Of a DNA stretch of 64,000 nt, positions 27,314-36,025 are shown piece by piece (the first letter of the stretch is position 1; each line of letters starts with the position of its first letter). The DNA comes from Salinisphaera sp002433465 (lineage in GTDB: Bacteria > Pseudomonadota > Gammaproteobacteria > Nevskiales > Salinisphaeraceae): contig NZ_APNL01000004.1 of NCBI RefSeq assembly GCF_040361435.1, positions 209,128-273,127 of the forward strand, read 5' to 3'. The notes beneath the pieces are model-generated. The model made no database searches. It was given only the letters and a program-made list of their open reading frames with translations, and was not told the origin of the DNA. The translations under genes were made by a program, and so were the position numbers.

Positions 27314-27784
27314 GAGCTGAATCCCTCTGGTTTGTGGAAATCGGTGTTGCAACCGATGGACAAGGCATGGCCGACGTGCGCCGTGTTAATACTTGCTCTG
27401 GGTGTCAGCGTACGGTAACGGCAATAGCCCCATGACCGACGCTAGCACAGCCAATCCGCGAGTCGAGGGCAGGGCGGGATGCGCGGGTGCTGTCTTTAGG
27501 CGATTCTACGCTCGCCCATTTGGGCATTATTTACCAAGCGCATGATAATTAAGATTTTTGCAGACGCGTCGTCAGGCATCTCGGCGTCGATTAAATATTC
27601 GTGACGGGGCGTGGATTGCCTGCGGGATGGCTGCGATTGCGCGATTTATGCCCGCGTCCAGCGCCGGTGCAGGGCAAGGTGCTCGGCAATTCGTGCCCGT
27701 GCGGGCACTTAATCCTGTGTTGCCCACATGGGCGCTTTAATAGACAATGCACGGCCTTTGTCAAGCCGCGTCATAGGATTGTCG
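27314..27784. other. Divergent intergenic region, ferritin-like gene / tkt
   Basis: No gene is supported in these 471 bases. The middle (about 27520-27605) is AT-rich relative to its surroundings and has a weak -10-like GATAAT. Nearer tkt are two short hairpins, GTGCCC-GTGC-GGGCAC (27693-27708) and GCCCA-CA-TGGGC (27722-27733), in what would be the tkt leader. The tkt ATG has an AGGAT site. Confidence 0.5.
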
Positions 27785-29785
27785 ATGCCTGCACGCCGTG
27801 ATCTCGCCAACGCCATCCGTATTCTGTCGATGGACGCCGTCCAGCAGGCCAACTCCGGCCATCCGGGCATGCCCATGGGCATGGCCGATATTGCTGAGGT
27901 GCTGTTCAACGACTACATGAAGATCAATCCGGGCAATCCGGACTGGGTCGATCGTGATCGTTTCATTCTGTCCAACGGGCACGGTTCCATGCTGCAGTAC
28001 GCGCTACTGCATCTGACCGGCTATGACGTATCGCTCGACGACATCAAGAATTTTCGTCAGCTGCATTCCAAGACCCCGGGTCATCCGGAGAATTTCATGA
28101 CCCCGGGTGTGGAAACCACCACGGGCCCGCTGGGCCAGGGGCTGGCCAATGCCGTGGGCATGGCGCTGGGTGAAGCCGCGCTGGCAGCGCGTTTCAATCA
28201 CGCCGATGCGACGCTCGTGGATCATTACACCTGGTGCTTCGCGGGCGACGGCTGTCTTATGGAAGGCATCTCGCACGAGGCCTGTTCGCTGGCCGGCACG
28301 CTCGGGCTGGGCAAGCTGATCGTCTTCTACGACGACAACGGCATTTCGATCGACGGCGAAACCCAGGGCTGGTTCACCGACGACACGCCGGCCCGCTTTG
28401 AAGCCTATGGCTGGCAGGTGGTGCGTAACGTGGACGGCCACGACGCCGACGAGATCAAGACCGCCATTGAAACCGCGCGCCAGGAAACCGGCCGTCCGAC
28501 CCTGATCTGCTGCAAGACCGTGATCGGCTGGGGCTCGCCCAACAAGCAGGGCACCGCCGGCGTGCACGGCGCCGCGCTAGGCGACGAAGAGATTGCCGCC
28601 GCGCGTAAGCAGATCGGCTGGGCCGACGAAACGCGCTTTGCCGTGCCGGACGATATCTATGCGGCCTGGGACAAGCACGATCGAGGCGCGACCGCCGAGA
28701 AGAACTGGCAGGACGCCCGTGCGGCCTATGCGGCCAAATACGCCGACGACATGGCCGAGTTCGAGCGTCGCATGGCAGGCCAGATGCCGCGCGACTGGCC
28801 GGCACAGTGCCGTGCCTTCATAGAAAAGGTACAGGCCGAGGGCAAGCGTACGGCCACGCGCAAGTCGTCGAAGGCGGCTATCGAAGCCTATGCGGCCCTG
28901 TTGCCGGAACTGATCGGCGGTTCGGCCGATCTATCCGGGTCGAACGGCACCGATTTCAAGGGCCATGTGCCGATCAGCGCCGGCGACTACAGCGGCAACT
29001 ACGTCTACTACGGCGTACGCGAGTTCGCCATGACCGCGATCACCAACGGCCTGAGCCTGCACGGCGGCTTCACACCGTTCGGCGCGACCTTCCTGACGTT
29101 CTCCGACTATGCCCGCAACGCGGTGCGCATGGCTGCGCTCATGCGCTCGCGCAACATATTGGTCTATACCCACGACTCGATCGGGCTGGGTGAAGACGGG
29201 CCGACCCATCAGTCGGTCGAGCATATTGCCAGCCTGCGCCTGATACCGAACCTGCATGTCTGGCGTCCGGGCGACGATGTGGAAACCGCGGTCGCCTGGC
29301 AGGCCGCGATCGAGCGCGAGAACGGGCCGACCGCGTTGGCGCTGTCGCGCCAGGACGTCGATCACCAGCCGCGCGATGCCGCCCAGGTGGCCGCCATTGC
29401 GCGCGGCGGTTATGTGCTCAGCGAGCCCGAGGGCGAAGCGCAGGCACTGATCATCGGTACCGGCTCCGAGCTGGAAATGGCCGTCGCTGCCGCCGATCGC
29501 CTGGCTCAGGAGGGCGTGGCTGTACGCGTGGTTTCCATGCCCTGTATCGAAGCCTTCGATGCCCAGGGCGCCGACTATCGCGAATCGGTGCTGCCGGCGA
29601 CGATCGCTGCGCGCGTGGCGGTCGAGGCCGGGGTCAGCGACAGCTGGTATCGCTTTGTTGGCGCCACCGGGCATGTGGTCGGCGTGAACGATTTCGGCTC
29701 GTCGGCCCCGGCCGGCGATGTCTATGCCGATATGGGCGTGACCGTCGACAGCGTGGTCGACGCCGTGCGCGCACAGCTGGGCTGA
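27785..29785 (+). CDS. tkt: Transketolase
   Basis: A thiamine-diphosphate enzyme of 666 residues, the standard bacterial length. It transfers two-carbon units in the pentose phosphate or Calvin pathway. Motifs are AVQQANSGHPGMPMGMADIA at the N-terminus, RDRFILSNGHGSML, the ThDP motif GDGCLMEGISHEA ending in YDDNGISIDG, and the pyrimidine-domain blocks YYGVREFAMTAI and THDSIGLGEDGPTHQ. The start MPARRDLANAIR is chosen from family alignment; a reading 19 codons longer is unlikely. It is the first gene of tkt-gap-pgk. Confidence 0.96.
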   Translation: MPARRDLANAIRILSMDAVQQANSGHPGMPMGMADIAEVLFNDYMKINPGNPDWVDRDRFILSNGHGSMLQYALLHLTGYDVSLDDIKNFRQLHSKTPGHPENFMTPGVETTTGPLGQGLANAVGMALGEAALAARFNHADATLVDHYTWCFAGDGCLMEGISHEACSLAGTLGLGKLIVFYDDNGISIDGETQGWFTDDTPARFEAYGWQVVRNVDGHDADEIKTAIETARQETGRPTLICCKTVIGWGSPNKQGTAGVHGAALGDEEIAAARKQIGWADETRFAVPDDIYAAWDKHDRGATAEKNWQDARAAYAAKYADDMAEFERRMAGQMPRDWPAQCRAFIEKVQAEGKRTATRKSSKAAIEAYAALLPELIGGSADLSGSNGTDFKGHVPISAGDYSGNYVYYGVREFAMTAITNGLSLHGGFTPFGATFLTFSDYARNAVRMAALMRSRNILVYTHDSIGLGEDGPTHQSVEHIASLRLIPNLHVWRPGDDVETAVAWQAAIERENGPTALALSRQDVDHQPRDAAQVAAIARGGYVLSEPEGEAQALIIGTGSELEMAVAAADRLAQEGVAVRVVSMPCIEAFDAQGADYRESVLPATIAARVAVEAGVSDSWYRFVGATGHVVGVNDFGSSAPAGDVYADMGVTVDSVVDAVRAQLG

Positions 29786-29815
29786 AGCCCGGCCCGTATT
29801 CAATTCATGTTCTTA

Positions 29816-29837
29816 CTGGCCGCACCGAAGCGGCCAG
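29816..29837 (+). other. Perfect hairpin in the tkt-gap intergenic leader
   Basis: CTGGCCGC-ACCGAA-GCGGCCAG, an 8-bp perfect stem with a 6-nt loop, ends 21 bases before the gap ATG. No T-run follows, so it is not a terminator. An mRNA processing or stabilising element that allows higher gap expression than tkt is plausible. Confidence 0.5.
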
Positions 29838-29858
29838 ACCGTTAGTAAAGAGGTAGCT

Positions 29859-30866
29859 ATGGCAGTCAAAGTCGGGATCAACGGTTACGGTCGTATCGGG
29901 CGCAACGTGCTGCGTGCGCTGTATGAGTCGGGCCGCAATGGCGAAATCGAGATCGTTGCCATCAACGATCTGGGTGACGCCGAGGCGAACGCCCATCTCA
30001 CCCAGTACGACACCGCCCACGGTCGTTTCCCGGGCGAAGTGTCGATCGAAGGCGAGCACATGGTCGTCAACGGCGACAAGATCAAGGTGCTGGCCGAGCG
30101 CAACCCCGCCGATCTGCCCTGGGGCGAGCTCGACGTCGATATCGTGATGGAATGCACTGGCCTGTTCGCCAGCAAGGAAAAGGCCAGCGCACATCTGGAA
30201 GGCGGCGCCAAGAAGGTGCTGATTTCTGCGCCGGCCGGCGATATCACCACCGTGGTTTACGGCGTCAATCACGACACCATTACCGCCGACGACAAGGTGA
30301 TCTCGAACGCCTCCTGCACGACCAACTGCCTGGCGCCGCTGGTCAAGCCGTTGCACGACGCCTTCGGCATCGAATACGGGCTGATGAACACCATCCACTC
30401 GTATACCAACGACCAGGTGCTCACCGACGTTTATCACAAGGATCTGCGTCGTGCCCGCAGTGCCACCCAGAGCATGATTCCGACCGCCACCGGTGCGGCC
30501 AAGGCCGTGGGCCTGGTGCTTCCGGAACTCAACGGCAAGCTCGACGGTTTCGCCGTGCGCGTGCCCACGATCAACGTCTCGATGGTCGACCTGACCGCGC
30601 AGGTGTCCAAGGACACCACGGTCGAAGAAGTCAACGCCGTGCTCAAGAAGGCTGCCGAAGGACCGCTCAAGGGTGTGCTCGCTTACAGCGAAGCGCCGCT
30701 GGTCTCCAGCGACTTCAACCACGATCCGGCCTCGTCGACGGTGGACGGCCCGCTGACCAAGGTCGCCGGCGGCAAGCTGATCAAGGTCTGCTCCTGGTAC
30801 GACAACGAATGGGGTTTCTCCAACCGCATGCTTGATACCGCGCTGGCCCTGGCCAAGGCCGGTTAA
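29859..30866 (+). CDS. gap: Glyceraldehyde-3-phosphate dehydrogenase (type I)
   Basis: A protein of 335 residues. The NAD-binding N-terminus is KVGINGYGRIGRNVLRAL. The catalytic Cys is in SNASCTTNCLAPL near residue 151. Then come MNTIHSYTNDQ with the catalytic His, RRARSATQSMIPTATGAAKA, and the C-terminal SWYDNEWGFSNRM. It interconverts glyceraldehyde 3-phosphate and 1,3-bisphosphoglycerate. An AGAGGT site precedes the ATG. It is followed 28 bp later by pgk, the next glycolytic enzyme. Confidence 0.97.
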   Translation: MAVKVGINGYGRIGRNVLRALYESGRNGEIEIVAINDLGDAEANAHLTQYDTAHGRFPGEVSIEGEHMVVNGDKIKVLAERNPADLPWGELDVDIVMECTGLFASKEKASAHLEGGAKKVLISAPAGDITTVVYGVNHDTITADDKVISNASCTTNCLAPLVKPLHDAFGIEYGLMNTIHSYTNDQVLTDVYHKDLRRARSATQSMIPTATGAAKAVGLVLPELNGKLDGFAVRVPTINVSMVDLTAQVSKDTTVEEVNAVLKKAAEGPLKGVLAYSEAPLVSSDFNHDPASSTVDGPLTKVAGGKLIKVCSWYDNEWGFSNRMLDTALALAKAG

Positions 30867-30894
30867 GCAGGACTACGAGACGCAGGAGCGCGAC

Positions 30895-32076
30895 ATGACT
30901 GCCATGCTCAAGATGCAGGACGTGGATCTGGCCGGTAAACGGGTGCTGATCCGACAGGATCTCAACGTTCCGTTCGCCAACGGCGAGGTCAGTTCGGCCG
31001 GCCGCCTGAAGGCGTCGGTGCCGACCATTCAGGCCGCGCTCGATGCTGGCGCCCGGGTGATGGTCATGTCGCACCTGGGTCGTCCGAAGGAGGGGCAGCC
31101 CGACAACGACCATAGCCTCGCCCCGGTGGCCCGCTATCTCGGCGAATTGTTGCGCCGCGACGTGCCGCTGGTCAGCGACTGGCTCGACGGCGTGAACGTC
31201 GGCGAGGGCGAGATCGTGATGTGCGAGAACGTGCGCTTCAACGTCGGTGAAAAAGCCAACGATGAAGGACTCTCGCGCAAGATGGCCGCTCTATGCGACG
31301 TGTTCGTGATGGACGCTTTCGGTACCGCCCATCGGGCCCAGGCATCGACCGAAGGCGTGGCCCGTTACGCGCCGGTGGCCTGTGCGGGGCCGTTGTTATC
31401 GGCCGAGGTGGAAGCGCTGGAGGCGGCGCTGGGCGATCCGGCGCGACCGCTGGTGGTGATCGTGGGGGGGTCCAAGGTCTCGACCAAGCTCGAACTGCTG
31501 GAAAGCCTCGCCAACGTCGCCGACCAGCTGATCGTGGGCGGTGGTATCGCCAACACCTTCCTTGCAGCGGCCGGTCACAACGTGGGGGCGTCGCTGCACG
31601 AGCCGGATCTGGTGGGCGCGGCGCGTATGGTGGATCGCGAAATACGTCGCCGCGGCGGCGAGATTCCGTTGCCGACCGATGTGGTCACGGCCACGGAGGT
31701 TTCGCCCGAGGCCCATCCCGAGGTGCGCCCGGTGACCGAGATCGAGGATGACGAGATGATTCTCGATTTCGGCCCGGAAAGTCGGGATCGTATCGCCGAG
31801 ATTCTCAAGGACGCCGGCACCATCGTCTGGAACGGGCCGCTGGGCGTATTCGAAATCGACCAGTTCGGCGGCGGCACACACGTGCTGGCACGGGCGATCG
31901 CACGCAGCGAAGCGTTCTCGATCGCCGGCGGAGGCGACACGCTTGCGGCGATCGAGAAATACCGTATCGAAGAGGAGGTGTCTTATATCTCCACCGGCGG
32001 CGGCGCCTTTCTCGAGTTTCTGGAAGGCAAGACGCTGCCCGCGATCGCTGTGCTGGAGCAACGCGCCGCCGATTGA
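30895..32076 (+). CDS. pgk: Phosphoglycerate kinase
   Basis: A protein of 393 residues. It transfers phosphate from 1,3-bisphosphoglycerate to ADP. The family blocks are VLIRQDLNVPFANGEV, VMVMSHLGRPKEG, CENVRFNVGEKAN, VFVMDAFGTAHRAQAST, VVIVGGSKVSTKLELLESL, GTIVWNGPLGVFE and the C-terminal GGGDTLAAIEKY with STGGGAFLEFLEGK. The start at 30895 (MTAMLKMQDVDL) lies between gap and the first conserved block; an upstream ATG at 30832 overlaps gap. A terminator follows directly. Confidence 0.97.
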   Translation: MTAMLKMQDVDLAGKRVLIRQDLNVPFANGEVSSAGRLKASVPTIQAALDAGARVMVMSHLGRPKEGQPDNDHSLAPVARYLGELLRRDVPLVSDWLDGVNVGEGEIVMCENVRFNVGEKANDEGLSRKMAALCDVFVMDAFGTAHRAQASTEGVARYAPVACAGPLLSAEVEALEAALGDPARPLVVIVGGSKVSTKLELLESLANVADQLIVGGGIANTFLAAAGHNVGASLHEPDLVGAARMVDREIRRRGGEIPLPTDVVTATEVSPEAHPEVRPVTEIEDDEMILDFGPESRDRIAEILKDAGTIVWNGPLGVFEIDQFGGGTHVLARAIARSEAFSIAGGGDTLAAIEKYRIEEEVSYISTGGGAFLEFLEGKTLPAIAVLEQRAAD

Positions 32077-32095
32077 ACGGCCGGCGCAATGAAGC

Positions 32096-32124
32096 AACGC
32101 CCGGCCCCTGCGCCGGGCGTTTTT
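32096..32124 (+). terminator. Rho-independent terminator after pgk
   Basis: A 10-bp stem AACGCCCGGC / GCCGGGCGTT (32096-32105, 32112-32121) with a 6-nt loop runs into TTTTT. It closes the tkt-gap-pgk operon 19 bp after the pgk stop. Confidence 0.9.
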
Positions 32125-32207
32125 ATTGAAAAGGCGTTTCATTTCCACGACACTGAAGGTCTGGTCGCTACCGCGATCGATCTGATTTACAACCGCGATT
32201 CACGTTT

Positions 32208-33053
32208 ATGACCACGCAATTCACCGGCACCGACCGCTACGTCGCCACAGACGACCTCAAACTTGCGGTGAATGCGGCCGCGACAGTGCAACGGCCGTTG
32301 CTGATCAAGGGCGAGCCGGGTACCGGCAAGACCATGCTGGCCGAAGAAGTCGCGGCAGCGCTGGACAAGCCGTTTTTCCAGTGGCATATCAAGTCGACCA
32401 CGAAAGCCCAGCAGGGGCTTTACGAATATGACGCCGTCTCGCGGCTGCGGGATTCGCAGCTCGGCGATGAGAAGGTGCACGATATTGCCAACTACATCGT
32501 GCCGGGGCCGTTGTGGGAATGCTTCACCTGCGACACGCAGCCGGTATTGCTCATCGACGAGATCGACAAGGCCGATATCGAGTTCCCGAACGATTTGCTG
32601 CGAGAGATCGATCGCATGGCCTTTGATGTCTACGAGACGCATCAGACCATCGAAGCCCGTCATCGTCCGATCATCATCATCACCTCGAACAATGAAAAGG
32701 AACTGCCGGACGCCTTTCTGCGTCGCTGCTTCTTCCATTTCATTTCGTTCCCGGACAAGGGCACGATGCGCGAAATCGTCGATGTCCACTTCCCGAACAT
32801 CAAGAAGAACCTGCTTTCGGATGCGATGGACCTGTTCTTCGACGTGCGCGACGTACCGGGCATCAAGAAGAAGCCGTCGACATCAGAGCTGCTCGACTGG
32901 TTGAAGCTGCTGCTGGCCGAGGATATTCCGGCCGAGGCACTGCATTCCAAGAATGCCCGCGACGCGCTGCCGCCGCTGCACGGCGCGCTGCTGAAAAACG
33001 AGCAGGACGTGCATCTGTTCGAGCGCCTGGCGTTCATGACGCGCCGCGGCTAA
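32208..33053 (+). CDS. MoxR-family AAA+ ATPase
   Basis: A protein of 281 residues. The Walker A motif is GEPGTGKTML at about residues 35-44, the Walker B motif is VLLIDEIDKAD near residue 106, sensor 1 is IIITSNNEKELP, and FLRRCFFHFI provides the arginine finger. MoxR ATPases act as chaperones that mature metal-containing enzymes or complexes, working with VWA-domain proteins. The downstream VWA/CoxE-type gene 30 bp away fits that pairing. No dehydrogenase client is encoded next to it. Confidence 0.9.
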   Translation: MTTQFTGTDRYVATDDLKLAVNAAATVQRPLLIKGEPGTGKTMLAEEVAAALDKPFFQWHIKSTTKAQQGLYEYDAVSRLRDSQLGDEKVHDIANYIVPGPLWECFTCDTQPVLLIDEIDKADIEFPNDLLREIDRMAFDVYETHQTIEARHRPIIIITSNNEKELPDAFLRRCFFHFISFPDKGTMREIVDVHFPNIKKNLLSDAMDLFFDVRDVPGIKKKPSTSELLDWLKLLLAEDIPAEALHSKNARDALPPLHGALLKNEQDVHLFERLAFMTRRG

Positions 33054-33083
33054 AAGCCGCGCGCGCCGAATCCGCGGCCTGCC

Positions 33084-34262
33084 ATGCTGATCGAATTCTT
33101 CTACGAACTGCGCGACGCCGGCCTCAAGCCGTCGGTGACCGAGTACCTGACGCTGCTGGAGGCGCTGGATCGCCACGTCGGCGGCATGAGCGTAGAGAAT
33201 TTCTACTATCTGTCGCGAGCGACCCTGATCAAGGACGAGACCAAGTTCGATCGCTTCGATCAAGTGTTCGGCCATTACTTCGACGGTATCCAGGCCGCGA
33301 CCGAGGACCTGACCACCGATATTCCGGACGAATGGCTCGAGCGCATGAAGCAGCTCGAGCTTAGCGACGAGCAGAAGGCCCAGATCGAGGCCATGGGCGG
33401 CTGGGACAAGCTCATGGAAACGCTCAAGAAGCGTCTCGAAGAGCAGGGCGAACGCCACGAAGGCGGCAGCAAATGGATCGGCACGGCCGGCACCTCGCCG
33501 TTCGGCGCCTATGGCTACAATCCGGAAGGCATCCGTATCGGCCAGGACGGCTCGCGCCATCGGCGCGCGGTCAAGGTCTGGGACAAGCGCGAATTCGCCA
33601 ATCTCGACGGCTCCCAGGAGATCGGCACCCGCAATATCAAGATGGCGCTGCGCAAGCTGCGGCGCTTCGCCCGCACCGGCGCGGACGAAGAGCTGGATAT
33701 GGAGCGCACCATTCGTGCGACCGCCAAGAATGCGGGCAATCTCGATCTGCATATGCGCCCCGAGCGGCGCAACGCGGTCAAGCTGCTGATCTTCTTCGAC
33801 GTGGGCGGTTCAATGGACGACCACGTCGCCACCGTCGAGTCGCTCTTCTCGGCCGCAAGGGCCGAGTTCAAGCATCTTGAATACTACTATTTCCACAATT
33901 TCCCCTACGAGGGGCTGTGGCGCGATAACCGTCGCCGTCGTACCCAGCAGCACGCGACCTGGGACGTTTGTCATACCTACACTTCCGACTACAAAGCGAT
34001 CTTTGTCGGCGATGCCACCATGAGCCCCTACGAGATCGCCTATCCGGGCGGCTCGGTAGAGCACTGGAACGCCGAAGCAGGCGCGGTCTGGCTGCAACGG
34101 CTGCTGGAGAGTTTCCCGAACGCGGTCTGGCTGAACCCGGAGCCGCGTCAGCGCTGGGACTACACGCCGTCGATCCAGATGACCCGCGAACTCATGGACG
34201 ATCGTATGTACACGATGACCCTGGACGGGCTCGAAGCGGCGATCGAGCAGCTGGCCGACTGA
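33084..34262 (+). CDS. CoxE-like VWA-domain protein
   Basis: A protein of 392 residues. The N-terminal half matches the CoxE-type region (FFYELRDAGLKPSVTEYLTLLEAL, and ENFYYLSRATLIKDE). The C-terminal half is a VWA domain whose metal-ion site reads FDVGGSMDDH, with Gly at the position usually Ser in DxSxS, as seen in this subfamily. Other blocks are YYYFHNFPYEGLWRDN and IFVGDATMSPYEI. It works with the adjacent MoxR ATPase. In other bacteria such pairs activate CO dehydrogenase or related enzymes; the client here is unknown. Confidence 0.87.
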   Translation: MLIEFFYELRDAGLKPSVTEYLTLLEALDRHVGGMSVENFYYLSRATLIKDETKFDRFDQVFGHYFDGIQAATEDLTTDIPDEWLERMKQLELSDEQKAQIEAMGGWDKLMETLKKRLEEQGERHEGGSKWIGTAGTSPFGAYGYNPEGIRIGQDGSRHRRAVKVWDKREFANLDGSQEIGTRNIKMALRKLRRFARTGADEELDMERTIRATAKNAGNLDLHMRPERRNAVKLLIFFDVGGSMDDHVATVESLFSAARAEFKHLEYYYFHNFPYEGLWRDNRRRRTQQHATWDVCHTYTSDYKAIFVGDATMSPYEIAYPGGSVEHWNAEAGAVWLQRLLESFPNAVWLNPEPRQRWDYTPSIQMTRELMDDRMYTMTLDGLEAAIEQLAD

Positions 34263-34280
34263 AGCCGCGGGCTCGGCGAC

Positions 34281-34304
34281 TGTCGATAAGTCGCGCTATC
34301 GACA
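34281..34304. promoter_or_regulatory. 24-bp palindrome upstream of sanA
   Basis: TGTCGATA (34281-34288) and its exact reverse complement TATCGACA (34297-34304) are separated by 8 bases. It begins 18 bp after the CoxE-like stop and ends 45 bp before the sanA ATG. It could be an operator for sanA. It could also be a poor terminator, since TTTT follows within 4 bases, but the stem is not GC-rich. Confidence 0.4.
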
Positions 34305-34349
34305 TCGTTTTCGCGCTATCCTTGCCCGCGCCTGCGCGCTGCTTTCGTC

Positions 34350-35219
34350 GTGATGACCGCCATATCTGAATCGCCATCGTTTGGCCGTGTCGGCCGCCGC
34401 ATTGTCAAGATTGCGTTGAGCGCGATCGGGGCGGCGTTGTTGCTGGTGCTCGCCGCCAACGCCTGGGTGGTCTCGGCCACCCGTGCCTTCATTGTCGAGG
34501 ACATGGGTCGGCTGAGCGTGCACGACGTGGGCGTGGTTCTGGGTACGAGCCCGTTCACCCGCCACGGCAACCGCAATCTGCTGTTTACCCATCGCATGAT
34601 GGCTGCGGCCGAACTGTACGCGGCGGGGCGGGTACGCCATCTGCTGCTGTCCGGCGCGAATCCTGATCGCACCTATAATGAGCCGCGCAAGATGTACCAG
34701 GCCCTGCGTCGCCTGGGCGTGCCGGACTCTGCGCTGACGTTCGATTTTGCCGGGTTTCGTACCCTGGATTCGATCGTGCGCGCGCAACAGGTGTTCGGGC
34801 TCGATCGCTTCGTGATCGTGTCGCAGCGATATCACGTCTATCGGGCGCTTTTCATCGCCCGCTACAACGGCGTCGAGGCGATGGCCTATATCCGGCCCCA
34901 GGAGGATCGGCGTCAGCCGCTGCGTGCCGAGGCCCGCGAGTATCTGGCCCGATTCAAGGCCGTGGTGGATCTATTCCTGTTGGCCAAGGGGCCACGTTTT
35001 CTCGGGCCGCAGCGGCATATCGACATCAACGAGGCCGAACCGGTGTTCGATTTCGTCGTGCGCGATAACGAGATCGCGCCGGTTTACGGAGTGCCACGCC
35101 ACTGGCCCAGCATTCTGGTCGTGCCGCGCCCGCCAATGGCCTATCCGGACCAGCGCGCCCAGGCGCGCGAGAACGCCGACACTGAACCCCGCGAACGCGC
35201 CGAACAATCGCCTCAGTGA
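34350..35219 (+). CDS. sanA: SanA-type DUF218 inner-membrane protein
   Basis: A protein of 289 residues with an N-terminal membrane segment (IVKIALSAIGAALLLVLAAN, about 22-41) and the DUF218 domain outside. Strong SanA blocks are VGVVLGTSPFTRHG, HLLLSGANPD, YNEPRKMYQALRRLGVP, DFAGFRTLDSIVRA, VSQRYHVYRALFIAR and KGPRFLGPQRHI. In E. coli SanA maintains the envelope barrier, including vancomycin exclusion at high temperature. A C-terminal tail of about 60 residues is longer than E. coli SanA. Its stop overlaps the convergent acrR stop by 7 bp. Confidence 0.87.
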   Translation: MMTAISESPSFGRVGRRIVKIALSAIGAALLLVLAANAWVVSATRAFIVEDMGRLSVHDVGVVLGTSPFTRHGNRNLLFTHRMMAAAELYAAGRVRHLLLSGANPDRTYNEPRKMYQALRRLGVPDSALTFDFAGFRTLDSIVRAQQVFGLDRFVIVSQRYHVYRALFIARYNGVEAMAYIRPQEDRRQPLRAEAREYLARFKAVVDLFLLAKGPRFLGPQRHIDINEAEPVFDFVVRDNEIAPVYGVPRHWPSILVVPRPPMAYPDQRAQARENADTEPRERAEQSPQ

Positions 35220-35899
35220 TCGGCGGGTTCGAGTTCCCGGGGCTTGGCCGCCGGCTCTCGGGCCAGCCTTCGCGCTGCGGTCTCCGTAATAAGGCCACGC
35301 AGCGCCGCGTCGACCAGGGGAGCCCAGTCGCGATCGGCCCTATGGGTTTCGGGGTGGCGCAGCACGCACTCGTAATGGCCGGCTACGAATGCCATCACCA
35401 TATCGCTGGCGTCGCGTGCGGACAGCGGCGGATGCAGCAGGTCGAGCTGATCGATTTCGCTGCATAGCGACAGAATGACCTCGCGGGCGTCCTCGAACAT
35501 TGCCCGCATGAGCGCATCGGCCGGATGGCCTTCGTCCGTGACCTCGCAGCGGTGCATGACGATATGACAGACTCGCCGGTGGCGCGGGTCGTTGCCCAAC
35601 CGTTCCAGGCCATGACGCATGACCTCGCGCAGAAGCCATAACGGCTCGTTGCCCGGGATATGCTGGCTCAGGCACTCGCGCAGATCTCGTAGCGGAAGAT
35701 GCGTGCGCGCGACCATCGCCTCGAGCAGGGCCCGTTTGTCGGCAAAATGCCAGTAGATCGCCCCGCGGGTGACCTGCGCGCGCCGGGCGATGCGGTTCAA
35801 CGAGGTCTGAGACACGCCGCGTGCCTGCATCTCGACTTCGGCCGCGTCGAGTATAGTTTCTCGTGTCTGGGCCGATTCGTCCTTGGTCCGTCTTGCCAT
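35213..35899 (-). CDS. acrR: AcrR/TtgR-type TetR repressor of the efflux pump
   Basis: A protein of 228 residues. The DNA-binding domain is RETILDAAEVEMQARGVSQTSLNRIARRAQVTRGAIYWHFADKRALLEAMV, in which the VTRGAIYWHF helix is typical of AcrR and TtgR. The ligand domain resembles TetR_C_2 drug-binding regulators. It is divergent from acrA, and an AcrR-box palindrome lies between them. It should repress the pump genes and itself until a drug or lipid-like ligand binds. Confidence 0.88.
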   Translation of the reverse strand: MARRTKDESAQTRETILDAAEVEMQARGVSQTSLNRIARRAQVTRGAIYWHFADKRALLEAMVARTHLPLRDLRECLSQHIPGNEPLWLLREVMRHGLERLGNDPRHRRVCHIVMHRCEVTDEGHPADALMRAMFEDAREVILSLCSEIDQLDLLHPPLSARDASDMVMAFVAGHYECVLRHPETHRADRDWAPLVDAALRGLITETAARRLAREPAAKPRELEPADH

Positions 35900-35947
35900 G
35901 GGGGCGTCATCCCGGCGTGATCATATGGAAATCATACCCGAAAAGTT

Positions 35948-35978
35948 TTGAACATACATACGCGAATGTATGTATACT
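35948..35978. promoter_or_regulatory. AcrR box overlapping the acrA promoter
   Basis: ACATACAT (35952-35959) and ATGTATGT (35966-35973) form a perfect inverted repeat around 6 bases. The arms are those of the established E. coli AcrR operator; only the centre differs. It fills the spacer between a -35-like TTGAAC (35948-35953) and a TATACT -10 (35973-35978), so binding would exclude RNA polymerase. It is 52 bp from the acrR start and 52 bp from the acrA start. Confidence 0.88.
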
Positions 35979-36025
35979 TAATGCTATATTCAGCTAGCTC
36001 TTCCGGCCCCTTCGGTAATACCTCT

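Noticed and set aside
35948..36025. A 26-residue longer AcrA starting at 35948
   Set aside because: It would put the start codon inside the AcrR box and promoter, and would bury the lipoprotein signal behind a polar leader.
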